This document shows positions 34,639 through 43,140 of a DNA stretch of 64,000 bases, one piece after another. Numbering within the stretch: position 1 is the stretch's first letter; every line of letters begins with the position of its first letter. The position numbers were made by a program, and so were the translations under genes. The notes below the pieces were generated by a model. The model was not told where the DNA came from, did no database searches, and saw only the letters and a list, made by a program, of their open reading frames with translations. The stretch spans positions 124,001-188,000 of the forward strand of contig NZ_JAERRG010000003.1 in assembly GCF_016741935.1 (NCBI RefSeq). Direction: 5' to 3'. This stretch comes from Streptomyces endocoffeicus (GTDB lineage: Bacteria; Actinomycetota; Actinomycetes; Streptomycetales; Streptomycetaceae).

Positions 34639-35109
34639 ATGACGGAGACCCGCGACCTGGACCCCGAGGAGTGGGAGCTCTGGGGCGCCTGGACGCACGC
34701 GCAGCGGCTGCTCGCCCGGGAGCTCGACCGTGCCCTCCAACGTGAGTTCGGCATCTCGAAGGCCGAGTTCAGCGTGCTGATGACCTTGTGGCGCGCGGCC
34801 GGGCGCGAGCTGCGTGTCGGTGAGCTCTCCGAGTCGCTCGGCTGGGAGAAGAGCCGCGTCTCGCACCAGCTGACCCGCATGGAGAAGCGCGGTTTCGTGG
34901 CACGGACCGAAAGCGGTGCCTACGGCCGCCGTACCGGGACCAAGCTGACCGCCGAGGGGCGTAGTGCCGTGCAGAGCGCCATCACCGGGCACGCCGGCAA
35001 CATCCGCCGCCACTTCTTCGACACCCTCACTCCGCAGCAGGCCGATGCCATCCGGGCATGGAGCGAGCAGACGATCGAGCGCATCGAATCGCACAGCGAG
35101 GTCACGTAG
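34639..35109 (+). CDS. MarR-family transcriptional regulator
   Basis: A 156-residue winged-helix regulator. The order is helix 1-2 (LWGAWTHAQRLLARELDRALQ), FGISKAEFSVLMTLWRA, recognition helix ESLGWEKSRVSHQLTRMEKRG, and wing FVARTESGAYGRRTGTKLT. The C-terminal dimer helix ends IRAWSEQTIERIES. AGGA lies 8 nt before ATG 34639. It is divergent from the amidohydrolase and probably represses both genes through the inverted repeat between them, releasing on binding a substrate-like ligand. Its last 8 bp overlap the convergent end of the metal exporter gene. Confidence 0.9.
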   Translation: MTETRDLDPEEWELWGAWTHAQRLLARELDRALQREFGISKAEFSVLMTLWRAAGRELRVGELSESLGWEKSRVSHQLTRMEKRGFVARTESGAYGRRTGTKLTAEGRSAVQSAITGHAGNIRRHFFDTLTPQQADAIRAWSEQTIERIESHSEVT

Positions 35110-36412
35110 CCAGGAGGTGGCCCGCGGCAACCGCCGCGGCCACGGTCCCTCCGGCCACCACCGCCGAGGCCGCGAACAGCGGAACCCTCGGCGTCCACGT
35201 CCGCAGCGTCCGGGACCGGGAGACGCGGTCCAGCAGCGCGTCCCGGCCGCGCAGCACGATCAGGCCGACGCCGATGAGCGTCAGCGCCATGCCGAGGCTG
35301 AACGCCGCGACCATCGCGAGCGCGATCCCGACCTTGCCGGTCAGCAGGCCGGTGAGCAGGACGAGGAAGGCGGACGGCGAGGGCAGCAGACCACCCGATG
35401 TGCCGAGGAGCACGAGGCCTCGCCAGGTGAGGAGGGACGGGGCGTCCGGGATGTGATGGCTGTGCCCGTGCCCGTGGTCATGCCCGTGCCCGTGGTCATG
35501 TCCGTGCCCGTGGTCATGCCCGTGACCATGGTCAGGCCCGTGGTCATGTCCGTGAGGGGAACGGTGGTGCCTTCGGTGGCGCAGATGGCGGCGCAGCAGG
35601 TTCACCCCCACCCCGGCCACCACCAGCGCCGCGATCAGCTGGAGCCACCCCGTCAGCGCCGCGATGTCGGGCGTGCTGTTCGCCGCCAGCCACCAGCCGA
35701 CCGCCAGAGCGGCGACCGAGAACGTGTGCATCACGGCGACGATCCCGCCCAGCCACACCGCGTCGCGCGGCCTGCCCTTGGCGCCCACCAGATACCCGGC
35801 GGCCAGGGACTTCCCGTGCCCCGGTGCGCAGGCGTGGAGCGCCCCCACGGCCGCGGCCACGAGCAGCGCGAGCGGAAGGGCCACGCCGTGGTCCAGCAGT
35901 GAGGCCAGGTCAGTTGTCCAGGCCGGCCCGCCCGAAGCGGCCGGTGCGGCCTCGGCGGTCCCCGCCGCCGTCGGGGTCAGGGTCAGCGTTCGCGTCGGTT
36001 CCTGGGCCGTGTGCAGCCCGCCGGAGCCCGTGCTCGTGACCGACAGCGTCCGGTACGCCGGGTTGATGTCCGTCAGCGCCGTGACCGTCAGTTCGACGCG
36101 GTCCACCGGCCGCGGGCAGACGAAGTGGAGCTTCACGCCGACCGCCCGCTTCACCGGGCAGGGGTGGCCGTCCTGGCGTACGACGATGTGCGAGCGCAGA
36201 TAGCCCGCCTCGTCACCGCCGGTCTTCTTGTCCAGGACGGCGATGTCGTCCCGCTGCGCGGACCAGGTCGTGTCGACGGCGGTGCCCGTCGCTTCGATCT
36301 TCACTACGGGAGGGGTGCCGAAGGGGTGCGCCTGCGCCGTCCCCGCGCTGCCCAGGAGCAGCGCGGAGACGGCGGCCAGCAGGAGCGGCACCCCGGTGCG
36401 GAGTGATCGCAC
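35102..36412 (-). CDS. RcnA/NicO-type nickel/cobalt exporter with N-terminal secreted domain
   Basis: A 436-residue protein. A signal peptide (LLLAAVSALLLGSAGTAQA) precedes an extracytoplasmic beta-rich domain of about 150 residues with two Cys (GHPCPVKRA, HFVCPRPVD). The membrane part follows: LGALHACAPGHGKSLAAGYLVG holds the H-x-x-x-P-G-H-G-K metal-path motif of the NicO family, then a His/Asp/Gly-rich cytoplasmic loop (HGHDHGHGHDHGHGH), then three or more helices with GLLPSPSAFLVLL. It should export Ni, Co or a related metal. GTG 36412 follows GAGGAG at 10 nt, 16 bp after the stop of the upstream metallophosphoesterase gene, so the two form an operon. Confidence 0.85.
   Translation of the reverse strand: MRSLRTGVPLLLAAVSALLLGSAGTAQAHPFGTPPVVKIEATGTAVDTTWSAQRDDIAVLDKKTGGDEAGYLRSHIVVRQDGHPCPVKRAVGVKLHFVCPRPVDRVELTVTALTDINPAYRTLSVTSTGSGGLHTAQEPTRTLTLTPTAAGTAEAAPAASGGPAWTTDLASLLDHGVALPLALLVAAAVGALHACAPGHGKSLAAGYLVGAKGRPRDAVWLGGIVAVMHTFSVAALAVGWWLAANSTPDIAALTGWLQLIAALVVAGVGVNLLRRHLRHRRHHRSPHGHDHGPDHGHGHDHGHGHDHGHGHDHGHGHSHHIPDAPSLLTWRGLVLLGTSGGLLPSPSAFLVLLTGLLTGKVGIALAMVAAFSLGMALTLIGVGLIVLRGRDALLDRVSRSRTLRTWTPRVPLFAASAVVAGGTVAAAVAAGHLLAT
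35465..35536. repeat. 18-bp tandem repeat encoding a His-rich loop
   Basis: CCCGTGCCCGTGGTCATG occurs at 35465-35482 and 35483-35500, with close copies at 35501-35518 and 35519-35536. On the minus strand each unit encodes a GHDHGH-type hexapeptide of the metal exporter, so repeat number probably tunes the metal-binding loop. Confidence 0.85.
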
Positions 36413-36427
36413 GGTGGTGCTTCTCCT

Positions 36428-39400
36428 CTACTTCCGGCGTGCGGCGAGCGCGTGGACCGTGCCGTCGTCCGTGAGGGCGAAGACCCAGTCACCGCTCAGG
36501 GAGAGGGCCGAGGCCACTCCCGCGCCGAGGTTGTACGAGGCGACCTGCGCCCCGCTCGCCCGGTCCAGGACGAGCAGTCGGCCGTCCCAGGTCCCGACGT
36601 ACACATGGGACTTCGTCACCAGCGGGTGCATCGTCGGCGAACCGGCACCGGCCGAACAGCCCATGGCGACGCGCCACTTGTCGTCCAGCGGACTCTCGCC
36701 CGCCAGATAGCCGGACTTGGTCTCCCACACCGGCTTCGACGGATCGGCCGCGCTGGTGTCGTAGGCGCGTACGACACCGTCCCGGCCCGCGACATAGGCG
36801 GTGTCGCCCCATACGGCCGGGCTGGTGAGCGGGGCGGGCCCCGGCTCGCAGGTGCTGTTGCCGCCCAGCTTGGACTCCCAGGTCACCGCGCCCGTCTTCG
36901 GGTCGTGCCCGCGGACGCCCCACGCCGTGAACGTCACCAGCTTCGCCTCGCCCGTGGCCGGGTCGGTCAGGACGGGCGAGGAGTGGCTGTCGATGCCGCC
37001 CGCGGTGTCCTTCACCCACTTCTGGGTGCAGGTCGCGAGGTCCATGGCGATGACGGAGTTGCTCGACATGGAGTGCAGATAGGCGGTGTTGGAGCCGGGC
37101 TCGCGGATCACCGTGCTGTGGGCCTGTCCCCAGGAGAACGCGGCGCCGAAGCCGCCGGGCAGCGTCCCGCCGGACTCGGCGTCCCGGCAGCGGACCGTGC
37201 CGGCGTCCTGGTAGACGGCGACCGAGCGGCGGTCCGCGCCCCCGAGCGTGAAGACGCTGACCGGGCCGCCGGCGCGGCCGTAGCGGCGCACGGTGTCCCC
37301 GTGGGTTTCCTCCCGGTCGATCGACTGCCAGGCGATGCGGCCGTTCGCCGCGTCGAGTGCGTAGATCCGGCCGACGCCGGTGGTGAGATAGACCTTGCCG
37401 CCGTGCAGCGTCGGCGCCGACTCGGCGTCTCCGTCCAGGTAGGTGCGCCACAGCTCACGCCCGGAGGCGATGTCGTAGGCGAGCATCATGCTGTACGGCG
37501 AGTCGAAGGCGCGGGAGGAGACGATGAGTTTGCCGTCCGTGACCACCGAACCGTTGAGGTTGAACTGCTCGCCGGTGTGGCGGGCCCACTTGAGGTCGAG
37601 CTTCGCTCCCGGCTCGTCGCCGCTCGAGGACCGCCCGGCCTCGTCGCCGCCCTGCCGCAGCCAGTCCCTGCCGGTCCTGGGCTTGGCGAGCTCGGAGTCG
37701 CGCACGATCTCGAAGGTGTTCCGCACGGTGGGGAACCGCTTGCCCCTGGTGTCGTACGCGATGGACTCGGCGGTGTACGTGCCGGGCCGCAGCTCCGGCA
37801 GCGTGCCGCTCGCCCGGGTCCAGGCGCCGCGTGCGTCGGGGCAGGGCTCGGGCTTGCCGCCGGGCGGGGTGTAGCAGTTCTCGACGCCTGGGTGGGACGC
37901 CCCCTTGCCGAAGGGCATCGTGGTCCGCTTCACGACTTCGCCGCGGTCGTCGCGCACCGTCAGCGTGGCCTTCGCGGGCGTGCGCCCGTCGTCCTCCGCG
38001 TACGCCTCGACGGGCACCGCGGTCTTGTCGCCGTGCACGCTGCCCTGCGCGGGGCTGACCAGCGCCGCGTCGTCGTCGATGTCGAACTGCCGGTGGACGC
38101 CGGTCACATGACCGGTGTCCTCGTTGCGGCGGGTGCGGGGGTCGTCCGTGATGGCTTGGAAGTCGAGGACCTTGTAGTCGGGGTGGGCGCCGTCGATCCC
38201 GTAGGTGCCCTGGTTGTTGATCTCGACGGACCGTTTGAAGGCGCCGCGCCGGAACTCGGCCTGCTGGTTGTGACCGGCGGCGACCATCCGTACGTCGTAC
38301 TTGGCGAGTTCGTCGATGGTCGGCTGCATGCCGGCGCCCGGGCCCCACTGGGTGAACAGCGAGCGGTGGGCGAAGACGAACACCTGCTTGCCGACCGCGT
38401 GCCGGGCGAGGTCCCGGCGCAACCATTCGAGCTGCGGCTTCAGTCCGCTGGAGTCGTAGTTGTCCTCGAGGACGACGATGTGGCGGCCGTCGCGGTCGAA
38501 GCTGTACCACTCGGGGGCGAGGTTGCGGCGGTAGTACTCCATGCTGCCGGCGTATCCCTGGGAGGTCGCCGTGCCGCCGAAGTCATGGTTGCCCATCACC
38601 GGGTAGAAGGGGTGGCCGAGCCGGCCGTCCTCCAGACCCTTCATGAACATGTCGTACCCGCCCTGGCGGCGCGGCTCGTCGGCGTAGTCCGTGACGGTGA
38701 GGTCACCGGTATCGATCTGCATCGTCGCGCCGTCGACCTCGGACATCGCCTGGACCTGGCCGGTCCACTGGGGCAGGGCGTTCCGGGCCTGGTTGTCGGA
38801 TGTGTTGCTCACCTCCGTGTCGGAGTTCATGACCCACTTCTCGGTGGGGTTCGAGGCGTTGCGGTCGGGTACGAGCGCGAAGTCCACGTCCTTGCCACCG
38901 GTCTCGGGGACCTTGTGGAAGAACTGCGGGATGTAGTCCTTGCGCAGGGCGGGCGTGTATCCGTCGGGGGAGACGATGCTGACGAGGTCGGTCTCCCGCC
39001 GCTTCGGGTCCATGCTCAGGCGGTACGAGCCGTCCGCGCCGGTCGTGGTCCACCCGGCGCCGTCGGTGACGTCGATACCGGGCATGGGCCGCTCACCCGT
39101 GTCCCGCTTGCCATTGCCGTTGCGGTCCTTGAAGACGGTGCCCTCGACGGTGACGGTGTCGACCGGATCCGCGCTGTTGTCGGCGAAGGCCGCCTGGGGC
39201 GCGAGGAAGGACAGCGCCACGACCCCCGCGGCCGCCAGCTGCCACCGCCGACGGACGCGGCGCAGTCCGCGGACGAGGAGCGGCAGTCGCCAGGCGGCGA
39301 GCAACAGTACGGCACCGCCGGCCGTGCCGAGCACGACGGTGAGCCAGGGGAACGACGGCAGGGCGTGCGCGCCGTGGACGTCGACGAGCGGGGTGGCGGC

Positions 39401-39793
39401 GGAGGCATCGACGGTCGTGCCGTCGAACTCGGTGACGACCTGGGCCAGTCCGGCCTTGTCGATGAGCGGGCTCAGGTCGAGCGCGTCGACGCGGCAGCTC
39501 CACGCCACCTCGATGACGACGCCGCCGGGCACGCCGCCGTGGTCGCCGGGCACGCCCGAGCCGGTGGCGGGGCAAGGGGCCGAGAGCATCCCGGCCGCCC
39601 ACTCGCCGGCCTTCTCGGGAGCGACGACTGAACTGTGCACGATGAGACGGCCGCTGGTGACGTGGTCACCGGGCGCGACCACGAGTTCGGCATGCTCGCG
39701 CGTGACATGCGCGGACGCGGTCTGGGCACCGATGCCCAGCACGAGAAACAGCAGCGCGAGGGCGAGCCCCGCCGCTCTGTGTATGGATTTCAT
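36428..39793 (-). CDS. Exported metallophosphoesterase fused to PQQ-type beta-propeller
   Basis: A 1121-residue protein. A signal peptide ([21 protein letters not shown]) opens a first extracytoplasmic domain (~30-150), followed by hydrophobic segments (~150-215) including a second signal-like segment ending QAAFADNS. An SdrD-B-like repeat ([19 protein letters not shown]) comes next. A calcineurin-like phosphoesterase follows with [25 protein letters not shown] and AAGHNQQ; the first metal motif reads NSDTEV rather than D-x-H. The last ~370 residues are PQQ-type propeller blades ([41 protein letters not shown]). It leads an operon with a metal exporter. Confidence 0.82.
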   Translation of the reverse strand: MKSIHRAAGLALALLFLVLGIGAQTASAHVTREHAELVVAPGDHVTSGRLIVHSSVVAPEKAGEWAAGMLSAPCPATGSGVPGDHGGVPGGVVIEVAWSCRVDALDLSPLIDKAGLAQVVTEFDGTTVDASAATPLVDVHGAHALPSFPWLTVVLGTAGGAVLLLAAWRLPLLVRGLRRVRRRWQLAAAGVVALSFLAPQAAFADNSADPVDTVTVEGTVFKDRNGNGKRDTGERPMPGIDVTDGAGWTTTGADGSYRLSMDPKRRETDLVSIVSPDGYTPALRKDYIPQFFHKVPETGGKDVDFALVPDRNASNPTEKWVMNSDTEVSNTSDNQARNALPQWTGQVQAMSEVDGATMQIDTGDLTVTDYADEPRRQGGYDMFMKGLEDGRLGHPFYPVMGNHDFGGTATSQGYAGSMEYYRRNLAPEWYSFDRDGRHIVVLEDNYDSSGLKPQLEWLRRDLARHAVGKQVFVFAHRSLFTQWGPGAGMQPTIDELAKYDVRMVAAGHNQQAEFRRGAFKRSVEINNQGTYGIDGAHPDYKVLDFQAITDDPRTRRNEDTGHVTGVHRQFDIDDDAALVSPAQGSVHGDKTAVPVEAYAEDDGRTPAKATLTVRDDRGEVVKRTTMPFGKGASHPGVENCYTPPGGKPEPCPDARGAWTRASGTLPELRPGTYTAESIAYDTRGKRFPTVRNTFEIVRDSELAKPRTGRDWLRQGGDEAGRSSSGDEPGAKLDLKWARHTGEQFNLNGSVVTDGKLIVSSRAFDSPYSMMLAYDIASGRELWRTYLDGDAESAPTLHGGKVYLTTGVGRIYALDAANGRIAWQSIDREETHGDTVRRYGRAGGPVSVFTLGGADRRSVAVYQDAGTVRCRDAESGGTLPGGFGAAFSWGQAHSTVIREPGSNTAYLHSMSSNSVIAMDLATCTQKWVKDTAGGIDSHSSPVLTDPATGEAKLVTFTAWGVRGHDPKTGAVTWESKLGGNSTCEPGPAPLTSPAVWGDTAYVAGRDGVVRAYDTSAADPSKPVWETKSGYLAGESPLDDKWRVAMGCSAGAGSPTMHPLVTKSHVYVGTWDGRLLVLDRASGAQVASYNLGAGVASALSLSGDWVFALTDDGTVHALAARRK

Positions 39794-39936
39794 AAACGCG
39801 GACGCTACTGATCCGCTATCGGTTACTCGTTGGTAATGGTCTTCTTCACATGGCGGCCCCGAAGTGTTCAGCGTCCCGTTCGCGGCTGTTGGGGCATGCG
39901 GGGCGCATATGACGTGCCATCAGCGCTTTCGTGCCC

Positions 39937-40263
39937 TCACCGCGGGGTGGTGTGCTGGGTATGGAGGCGGTCCAGCAGTTCCGCGGCGTTGGTCATGTGG
40001 TCGCCCACGGCCTTGATCACCGCTGCGACGTCCGCCGACTCGATCGCGCCGACGATGTCGGAGTGCTCGTCGACGGCCTCTTGCGGCATCGAGTAGTGCC
40101 CCTCGAGCCGGGCCAGACACATCCGCGTTTCGACCAGTAGTGTCCTGCTGGTGCGCTCGAGGCGCTGATTGCGCAGGCACGCCACCAGCATCTCGTGGAA
40201 CCGCATGTCCGCCGCCGTCAGCTCGGCCGGGTCGTCCGCGGTGACCGCGGCGCCCGCTGGCGG
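39937..40263 (-). pseudogene. Remnant of GntR/FadR-type regulator (FCD domain only)
   Basis: The minus strand encodes PAELTAADMRFHEMLVACLRN, RTLLVETRMCLARLEGHYSM and AVDEHSDIVGAIESADVAAV with GDHMTNAAELLDRL, a recognisable FCD ligand domain with its metal-site Asp/His pattern. An in-frame TGA (40264-40266) stands just upstream of PPAGAAVTADDP, and no winged-helix sequence is found before the next gene, so the DNA-binding half is gone. It could at most yield an 89-residue product from ATG 40206. It is squeezed between the metallophosphoesterase promoter region and the LysR gene. Confidence 0.65.
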
Positions 40264-40338
40264 TCATGCCCCGCTGACCTCCGGCCCCGACCTGGCCGCC
40301 GACTGATGGCGCCTGTGCCGCGTCGGCCCCGCGGCGGT

Positions 40339-41247
40339 TCATGCCTTCTTTCCGCGGCGTCTCGTCACGGCCAGAAGCTCCGCCGCGGGGCCGACGGGGA
40401 CACGTCCCGAAGCCCAGACGGCGCGCAGATCACGGCGTAGATCGAGGCCCTCGACCGCCACCGACACCAGGCGGCCATCGGCGAGGTCGGCCCCCACCGC
40501 GAGCTCGCTGATCACTGCCGGGCCGGTTCCGGCGATCACGGCATTGCGCACGGCGGTCGCCGACCCCAGCTCCAGGAGCGGCAGCGGTTCGCCCACGCCG
40601 GCCTTGCGCAGCGCCTGGTCCAGGGTCTCGCGGGTGCCCGAGCCGCGTTCGCGCAGCACCAGCGGCGCGGCCACGAGCTCGGCGACGCTCAGCGGGCGAC
40701 GGCGGCGCGTCCAGGGGTGTCCCGGGGCGACCACCACGAGCAGCCGGTCGCGGGCGACCTGCCGGGCGGACAGCCCCGCCGGGGCCCGCGGTGACTCGAC
40801 GAACCCCAGGTCCACCGCTCCGCTGCGCAGCAGCTCCGGAACCTGCTCGCTGTTGGTCACCTGGAGACCGACGTACAACTCCGGCCGGGTGCGGCGCAGC
40901 TCGCCGATCCAGCCCGGTACCAGACACTCGGCCACCGTCATGCTGGCCGCCACCCTCAGCTCCGCGTCCCGCTTCGTACGCAGCGCCTCCGTGCCGGTCA
41001 GCAGCCCCTCCATCTCCTGTAGGACCCGCTGCGCCCAGCCCGCCACGGCCCGGCCCGCGTCGGTGAGCTGCGATCCCCGCCGCGTCCGGGTCACCAGCAC
41101 CAGGCCCAGCCTGCGCTCCAGCACGGACAGCCGCTTGCTCGCCGACGGCTGCGTGAGACCGAGCTCCGCCGCCGCACCGCTCAGGCTCCCCACGTCTCCG
41201 ACCAGGACGAGCAGCCGCAGTGATTCCGGATCCGGCAACTGGCTCAT
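40339..41247 (-). CDS. LysR-family transcriptional regulator (YeiE/CysB-like)
   Basis: A 302-residue LysR regulator. The N-terminal HTH is SLRLLVLVGDVGSLSGAAAELGL followed by QPSASKRLSVLERRLGLVLVTR. The effector domain shows LRVAASMTVAECLVPGWIGELRR, VDLGFVESP, VVVAPGHPW and GTRETLDQALRKAGV. It is divergent from a YeiH-like exporter gene, the same pairing as yeiE-yeiH in enterobacteria, so it probably activates that gene in response to a sulfur compound such as sulfite; the ligand is inference. CATAGCC (41245-41251) and GGCTATG (41292-41298) form a possible dyad in the shared region. The RBS before ATG 41247 is weak. Confidence 0.88.
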   Translation of the reverse strand: MSQLPDPESLRLLVLVGDVGSLSGAAAELGLTQPSASKRLSVLERRLGLVLVTRTRRGSQLTDAGRAVAGWAQRVLQEMEGLLTGTEALRTKRDAELRVAASMTVAECLVPGWIGELRRTRPELYVGLQVTNSEQVPELLRSGAVDLGFVESPRAPAGLSARQVARDRLLVVVAPGHPWTRRRRPLSVAELVAAPLVLRERGSGTRETLDQALRKAGVGEPLPLLELGSATAVRNAVIAGTGPAVISELAVGADLADGRLVSVAVEGLDLRRDLRAVWASGRVPVGPAAELLAVTRRRGKKA

Positions 41248-41355
41248 AGCCCCAGGGTATGGGGCGGACCCGGTCGGCGGTCATTCCCCTTGGCTATGAC
41301 CTCCTCGCGATCTCGGGGCTACAACCGTGGTCCGGAGCGCAGCAGAGTCAAGGCC

Positions 41356-42444
41356 ATGAGTGAAGATCTGGACTGTCCGGTCCCTGCCCGGCCGGAGCCT
41401 GATGCCCGGCCGGAGGCCGAACCGGCGCGGGCGTCCCGGCCCGCCGTGGCCTCTCTCGTACCCGGTCTGGCCCTCGTCCTGGCTCTCGCCGTGGCGGGCA
41501 CGGCGGTGGGGAAGATGTTCCCGCTCGTCGGCGGCCCGGTGGCCGGGATCGTGCTCGGTGTGCTGCTGGCCGCGCTGAAGAGACCAGGAGCGCGGTGGCG
41601 TCCCGGTATCGGTTTCGCCAGCAAGTGGGTGCTGCAGGTCTCGGTCGTCGTCCTGGGCTCGCAACTGTCGCTGGGCCAGATGGTCCAGGTGGGCGTCGGC
41701 TCGATTCCGGTGATGATCGGCTCGTTGGTGGTCTGCCTGACCGCCGCGTACGGCATCGGCCGGTGGCTCGGCATCGTCGGGGACCTGCGGACACTGATCG
41801 GCGTGGGCACGGGCGTCTGTGGCGCGTCGGCGATCGCGGCGACCGCGCCGGTCATCGGCGCGGCCGGGGTCGAGGTGGCCTACGCGGTCTCCACCATCTT
41901 CCTGTTCAACGTCGCCGCCGTGCTCACCTTCCCGCTGCTCGGCCACCTCCTGGGGATGAGCCAGCACAGCTTCGGCCTCTTCGCGGGGACCGCGGTCAAC
42001 GACACGTCCTCGGTGGTCGCCGCCGCCACCAGCTACGGCCGGACCGCGGCGGACTACGCGGTCGTCGTCAAGCTCACCCGCAGCCTCATGATCATCCCCA
42101 TCTGCCTGGGACTGGCCTGGCTGGTGGGACGCCGCGACCGCGCCGCGGCGGAGGCCACGGACCGTCCCCGGCTTCGGGTGGTCAAGCTGGTGCCCGTGTT
42201 CCTGATCGGCTTCCTGCTGATGACCACGGCGAACAGCCTGGGTTTCGTCCCGGCCGCCGCCCACCACGGACTCGGTGAGCTGTCGGTCTTCCTCATCACC
42301 GTCGCGCTCTCCGCGACGGGCCTGTCCACCGACCTCGCGGCACTGCGCCGCACCGGCCCCCGACCGCTCATCCTCGGGGCCTGCCTGTGGGTGGTGGTCT
42401 CGGCCACCAGCCTGCTTCTCCAATTCCTGACCGGTTCCTTGTGA
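41356..42444 (+). CDS. YeiH-family putative sulfate/sulfonate exporter
   Basis: A 362-residue membrane protein of about ten segments, matching the UPF0324/YeiH family. After a Pro/Glu-rich cytoplasmic start come VPGLALVLALAVAGTAVGK and VGGPVAGIVLGVLLAAL, then the conserved KWVLQVSVVVLGSQLSL, LIGVGTGVCGASAIAATAPVI, FGLFAGTAVNDTSSVVAAA and LSVFLITVALSATGLSTDL. ATG 41356 has AAGG just upstream and gives a length close to the family norm; earlier in-frame codons overlap the presumed promoter. It is divergent from the LysR gene. Transport of sulfite or sulfate is inferred from work on family members, not shown here. Confidence 0.85.
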   Translation: MSEDLDCPVPARPEPDARPEAEPARASRPAVASLVPGLALVLALAVAGTAVGKMFPLVGGPVAGIVLGVLLAALKRPGARWRPGIGFASKWVLQVSVVVLGSQLSLGQMVQVGVGSIPVMIGSLVVCLTAAYGIGRWLGIVGDLRTLIGVGTGVCGASAIAATAPVIGAAGVEVAYAVSTIFLFNVAAVLTFPLLGHLLGMSQHSFGLFAGTAVNDTSSVVAAATSYGRTAADYAVVVKLTRSLMIIPICLGLAWLVGRRDRAAAEATDRPRLRVVKLVPVFLIGFLLMTTANSLGFVPAAAHHGLGELSVFLITVALSATGLSTDLAALRRTGPRPLILGACLWVVVSATSLLLQFLTGSL

Positions 42445-42474
42445 GCGGGAGCCCGGCCGTGAAGTCGTGGGAAT

Positions 42475-42509
42475 GGCTCCCTCCTGCCGAGGGCGGGCAG
42501 GAGGGAGCC
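42475..42509. terminator. GC-rich hairpin between convergent genes
   Basis: GGCTCCCTCCTGCC (42475-42488) and GGCAGGAGGGAGCC (42496-42509) form a perfect 14-bp stem with a 7-nt loop, 30 bp after the exporter stop and 47 bp before the end of the leftward hydrolase. No T tract follows, so it is probably a bidirectional GC-rich terminator of the actinobacterial type. Confidence 0.65.
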
Positions 42510-42519
42510 GGAGGGGAGT

Positions 42520-42555
42520 TACGCCATGCGTCGGACGTACGCCATGCGTCGGACG
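42520..42555. repeat. Perfect tandem duplication of 18 bp
   Basis: TACGCCATGCGTCGGACG occurs twice in tandem (42520-42537, 42538-42555), ending exactly before the stop codon of the leftward hydrolase. The unit lies outside both genes. Confidence 0.85.
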
Positions 42556-43140
42556 TCAGAGGGTTTTGTCGAGCGGGACTCCGCCGAGTTCGCGGATGAA
42601 CTCCTCGGCCCGCGGCCATGCGCCGTAGCCCGCGGCCGGGTTGAGGTGACCAACCGGTCCGACGTCCACCAAGCGGCTGCCCCATGCCCGTGCGAGGTCG
42701 GTGACGCGCTCGAAAGTGGCCAGGGGATCGTTCGTGCTCGCCGCGACGATGCTGGGGAACGGCAAGGGCGTCCGCGGGGTCGGCGTCCAGCCGTTCGCAC
42801 GCAGGGCTTCCGGGGTGGGGTAGCCCTCCGGCAGTGGCGTCTCGAAGTCCGGCGGCGCCGCCAGCAGTGCGCCCAGGACCGGACGGTGGTGTCGTCGCGC
42901 CCAGTGCACGGTGGTCATCACCCCGGCGCTGTGGGCGACCAGCACTACCTCGCCGGAGATATCCGACAGCACCGCGTCCAAGGCGGCGACCTGGGCGTCG
43001 CAGGCCAGCCTGTCCTTCTCCAGCGGCGACACCGAACGGCAGTTTTCGATCTTATTGGCGAGGATGGTCTGCCAGTGGTCCGGCACATGATCACGCAGTC
43101 CGGGGACGATCACGATCGTCGGTGACGGGGTGAGATTCAT
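42556..43140 (-). CDS. RBBP9/YdeN-family small alpha/beta hydrolase
   Basis: A 194-residue minimal alpha/beta hydrolase. It has IVIVPGLRDHVPDHWQT at the start (family hallmark G-x-x-x-S/D-x-x-x-H-W), nucleophile Ser in VLVAHSAGVMTTVHWA, acid Asp in AASTNDPLATFERV and His in VDVGPVGHLNPAAGYG. It is a putative serine esterase. ATG 43140 overlaps the stop of the MFS gene (ATGA), so it is translated by coupling and is the last gene of the five-gene operon. It may release the acid from an ester substrate imported by the MFS protein; that is inference. Confidence 0.88.
   Translation of the reverse strand: MNLTPSPTIVIVPGLRDHVPDHWQTILANKIENCRSVSPLEKDRLACDAQVAALDAVLSDISGEVVLVAHSAGVMTTVHWARRHHRPVLGALLAAPPDFETPLPEGYPTPEALRANGWTPTPRTPLPFPSIVAASTNDPLATFERVTDLARAWGSRLVDVGPVGHLNPAAGYGAWPRAEEFIRELGGVPLDKTL

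Noticed and set aside
35465..35536. Possible CRISPR array
   Set aside because: The 18-bp units are contiguous without spacers and encode an in-frame His-rich loop.
36452..39631. Long plus-strand open frame opposite the metallophosphoesterase
   Set aside because: Antisense to a gene with clear domains; the predicted product is low-complexity Val/Arg/Gly-rich sequence with no motif.
41245..41298. LysR binding site CATAGCC...GGCTATG
   Set aside because: The left arm overlaps the LysR start codon and the arms are short; kept only as a remark in the gene entry.
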